Below are positions 5,705 through 6,468 of a stretch of 6,468 nt of DNA, piece by piece. Both the position numbers and the translations under genes were made by a program. The notes beneath the pieces were generated by a model. The model saw only the letters and a program-made list of their open reading frames with translations. It was not told where the DNA came from and made no database searches. The first letter of the stretch is position 1. The number at the start of each line of letters is the position of its first letter. Origin of the DNA: Flavobacteriaceae bacterium (lineage in GTDB: Bacteria; Bacteroidota; Bacteroidia; Flavobacteriales; Flavobacteriaceae). Location: positions 1-6,468 of the forward strand of contig JAURDG010000078.1 in assembly GCA_030828025.1 (NCBI GenBank). Direction: 5' to 3'.

Positions 5705-5902
5705 ATGAATCTATTGCTCCATGCGATTTCTTCTTTAGTCAATATGCAATGCGCCATGTGTCGTGCTGTTTTGGAGACAGGCGCAGATGCACAAACCGCC
5801 AAAAGCCTCAACGATGGCATCGTCTATTTGATGGTCGTGCCTTATGTTTTGGTTGCTGTGGTTGGCGTTGTTGTTTACCGACAGTTATACAAAAAGCAAT
5901 AA
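5705..5902 (+). CDS. Small membrane protein with CxxC motif, unknown function
   Basis: This 65-residue protein has a short N-terminal hydrophobic stretch (3-13), then MQCAMCRAVLETG with Cys16 and Cys19, a polar loop (about 24-36) and one clear transmembrane helix (about 38-58) ending in a basic YRQLYKKQ tail. I recall similar flavobacterial proteins with a signal peptide followed by QCAMCRA and the same NDGIVYLM helix; none is characterised to my knowledge. Here the N-terminus is short and has no basic residue, so it is a poor signal peptide. The CxxC faces the periplasm if the basic tail is cytoplasmic, and could bind copper or exchange thiols. The ATG at 5705 leaves a 1-base gap; an in-frame ATG at 5684 would add 7 residues and overlap the DUF420 gene by 20 bases. 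It is the last gene of the cluster. Confidence 0.75.
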   Translation: MNLLLHAISSLVNMQCAMCRAVLETGADAQTAKSLNDGIVYLMVVPYVLVAVVGVVVYRQLYKKQ

Positions 5903-5978
5903 GTTTGTAACATATTTTATCCTAAGTCGTTAGCTATAAAGCACGAATTCGATTTAGCGATACCTTTAACCTTTTATT
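5903..5978 (+). other. Spacer between the oxidase cluster and the ABC transporter gene
   Basis: This 76-base AT-rich gap has no GC-rich hairpin with a T-run, so no intrinsic terminator is visible after the oxidase cluster. It contains an imperfect direct repeat, GTTAGCTATA (5929-5938) and TTTAGCGATA (5953-5962), matching at 8 of 10 positions and 24 bases apart, and an 8-bp palindrome CGAATTCG (5944-5951) between the two copies. TACCTTTA (5961-5968) is a one-mismatch -7 element but has no good -33 partner. A promoter for the ABC gene is plausible but not demonstrable here. Confidence 0.35.
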
Positions 5979-6468
5979 ATGATAGATATCTCAGCCTTAC
6001 ACAAGTCCTACAGCATGGGTCAAAATAATCTACATGTACTAAAAGGCATCGATTTTAAGGTAGGCGAGGGTGAGATGGTCGCCATCATGGGGTCTTCAGG
6101 GTCGGGTAAGTCAACACTACTCAATATTTTGGGAATGCTCGATGTTGCCGATTCAGGAACCTACACGCTTGATGGAAAAATCATCAAGGACTTAGACGAA
6201 ACCAAAGCTGCTATCTATCGGAATAAGTTTTTGGGTTTTGTTTTTCAGTCCTTTAATTTAATTTCCTACAAAACTGCACTAGAGAATGTAATGCTGCCAC
6301 TATATTACCAAAAAGTAGGCAGAAAAGAACGCCAAAAGCGTGCGTTAGAATACTTAGAACAAGTTGGCTTAGGTCCTTGGGCATCACACCATCCCAACGA
6401 GCTTTCGGGCGGTCAAAAACAGCGGGTTGCCATTGCACGTGCCTTAGTGTCCAAACCAAAGGTATTGC
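5979..6468 (+). CDS. ABC transporter ATP-binding protein, LolD/MacB type (3' end outside window)
   Basis: This is the first 163 codons of an ATPase subunit that powers an ABC system of the lipoprotein-release/macrolide-export group (LolD, MacB, FtsE relatives). The Walker A motif GSSGSGKST lies at 38-46 and the Q-loop glutamine is Gln90 in FVFQSFNLI. The ABC signature LSGGQKQRVAIARAL lies at 142-156. The frame is open to the window's end, and Walker B and the H-loop should lie just beyond it. The early sequence HVLKGIDFKVGEGEMVAIMG (19-38) is typical of this group. The ATG at 5979 places MIDISALHKSY at the N-terminus, as expected. Family members are usually about 220-250 residues and are paired with an FtsX-type permease, which would be expected downstream. 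The substrate cannot be inferred, and a link with the oxidase genes is not evident beyond adjacency. Confidence 0.93.
   Translation, partial: MIDISALHKSYSMGQNNLHVLKGIDFKVGEGEMVAIMGSSGSGKSTLLNILGMLDVADSGTYTLDGKIIKDLDETKAAIYRNKFLGFVFQSFNLISYKTALENVMLPLYYQKVGRKERQKRALEYLEQVGLGPWASHHPNELSGGQKQRVAIARALVSKPKVL

Overview
The window looks like part of a Bacteroidota chromosome, most likely Flavobacteriia. Three things suggest this: the gene order is the flavobacterial late cytochrome oxidase assembly cluster, the possible promoters fit the Bacteroidota -7 form TAnnTTTG, and genes start without recognisable Shine-Dalgarno sequences. The lineage is inferred from recalled family patterns; no search was run.

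Layout. Positions 1-100 hold the 3' end of a TonB-type protein, followed by a strong intrinsic terminator (107-130). A second, complete TonB-type energy transducer lies at 180-881; its last 32 residues match the first copy at 26 positions, so the two are tandem paralogues. From 967 to 5902 runs a tightly packed, all-plus-strand cluster: heme O synthase (ctaB), a short 5-TM oxidase subunit III, a long subunit III with a soluble insertion of about 125 residues, a subunit IV-like protein, a cysteine-less thioredoxin-like membrane-anchored protein, a SCO/SenC copper chaperone, a DUF420 (CtaM/YozB-like) membrane protein, and a 65-residue membrane protein with a CxxC motif. Most junctions are 0-7 bases or overlap; only the gap between the two subunit III genes (44 bases) is larger, and it holds a possible internal promoter. 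After a 76-base spacer, an ABC transporter ATPase of the LolD/MacB type begins at 5979 and runs off the end of the window.

How the genes fit together. CtaB makes heme O, the precursor of heme A. The subunit III and IV proteins are accessory membrane subunits of an aa3/caa3-type cytochrome c oxidase, whose subunits I and II are not in this window. SCO would deliver copper to the CuA site of subunit II, and the DUF420 protein resembles a maturation factor for aa3-type oxidases. The two unstudied proteins, the cysteine-less SCO-like one and the CxxC mini-protein, sit among these genes and are the best candidates for unrecognised assembly factors. No mobile element, CRISPR array, tRNA or rRNA was seen, and no stretch over 300 bases lacks a gene.
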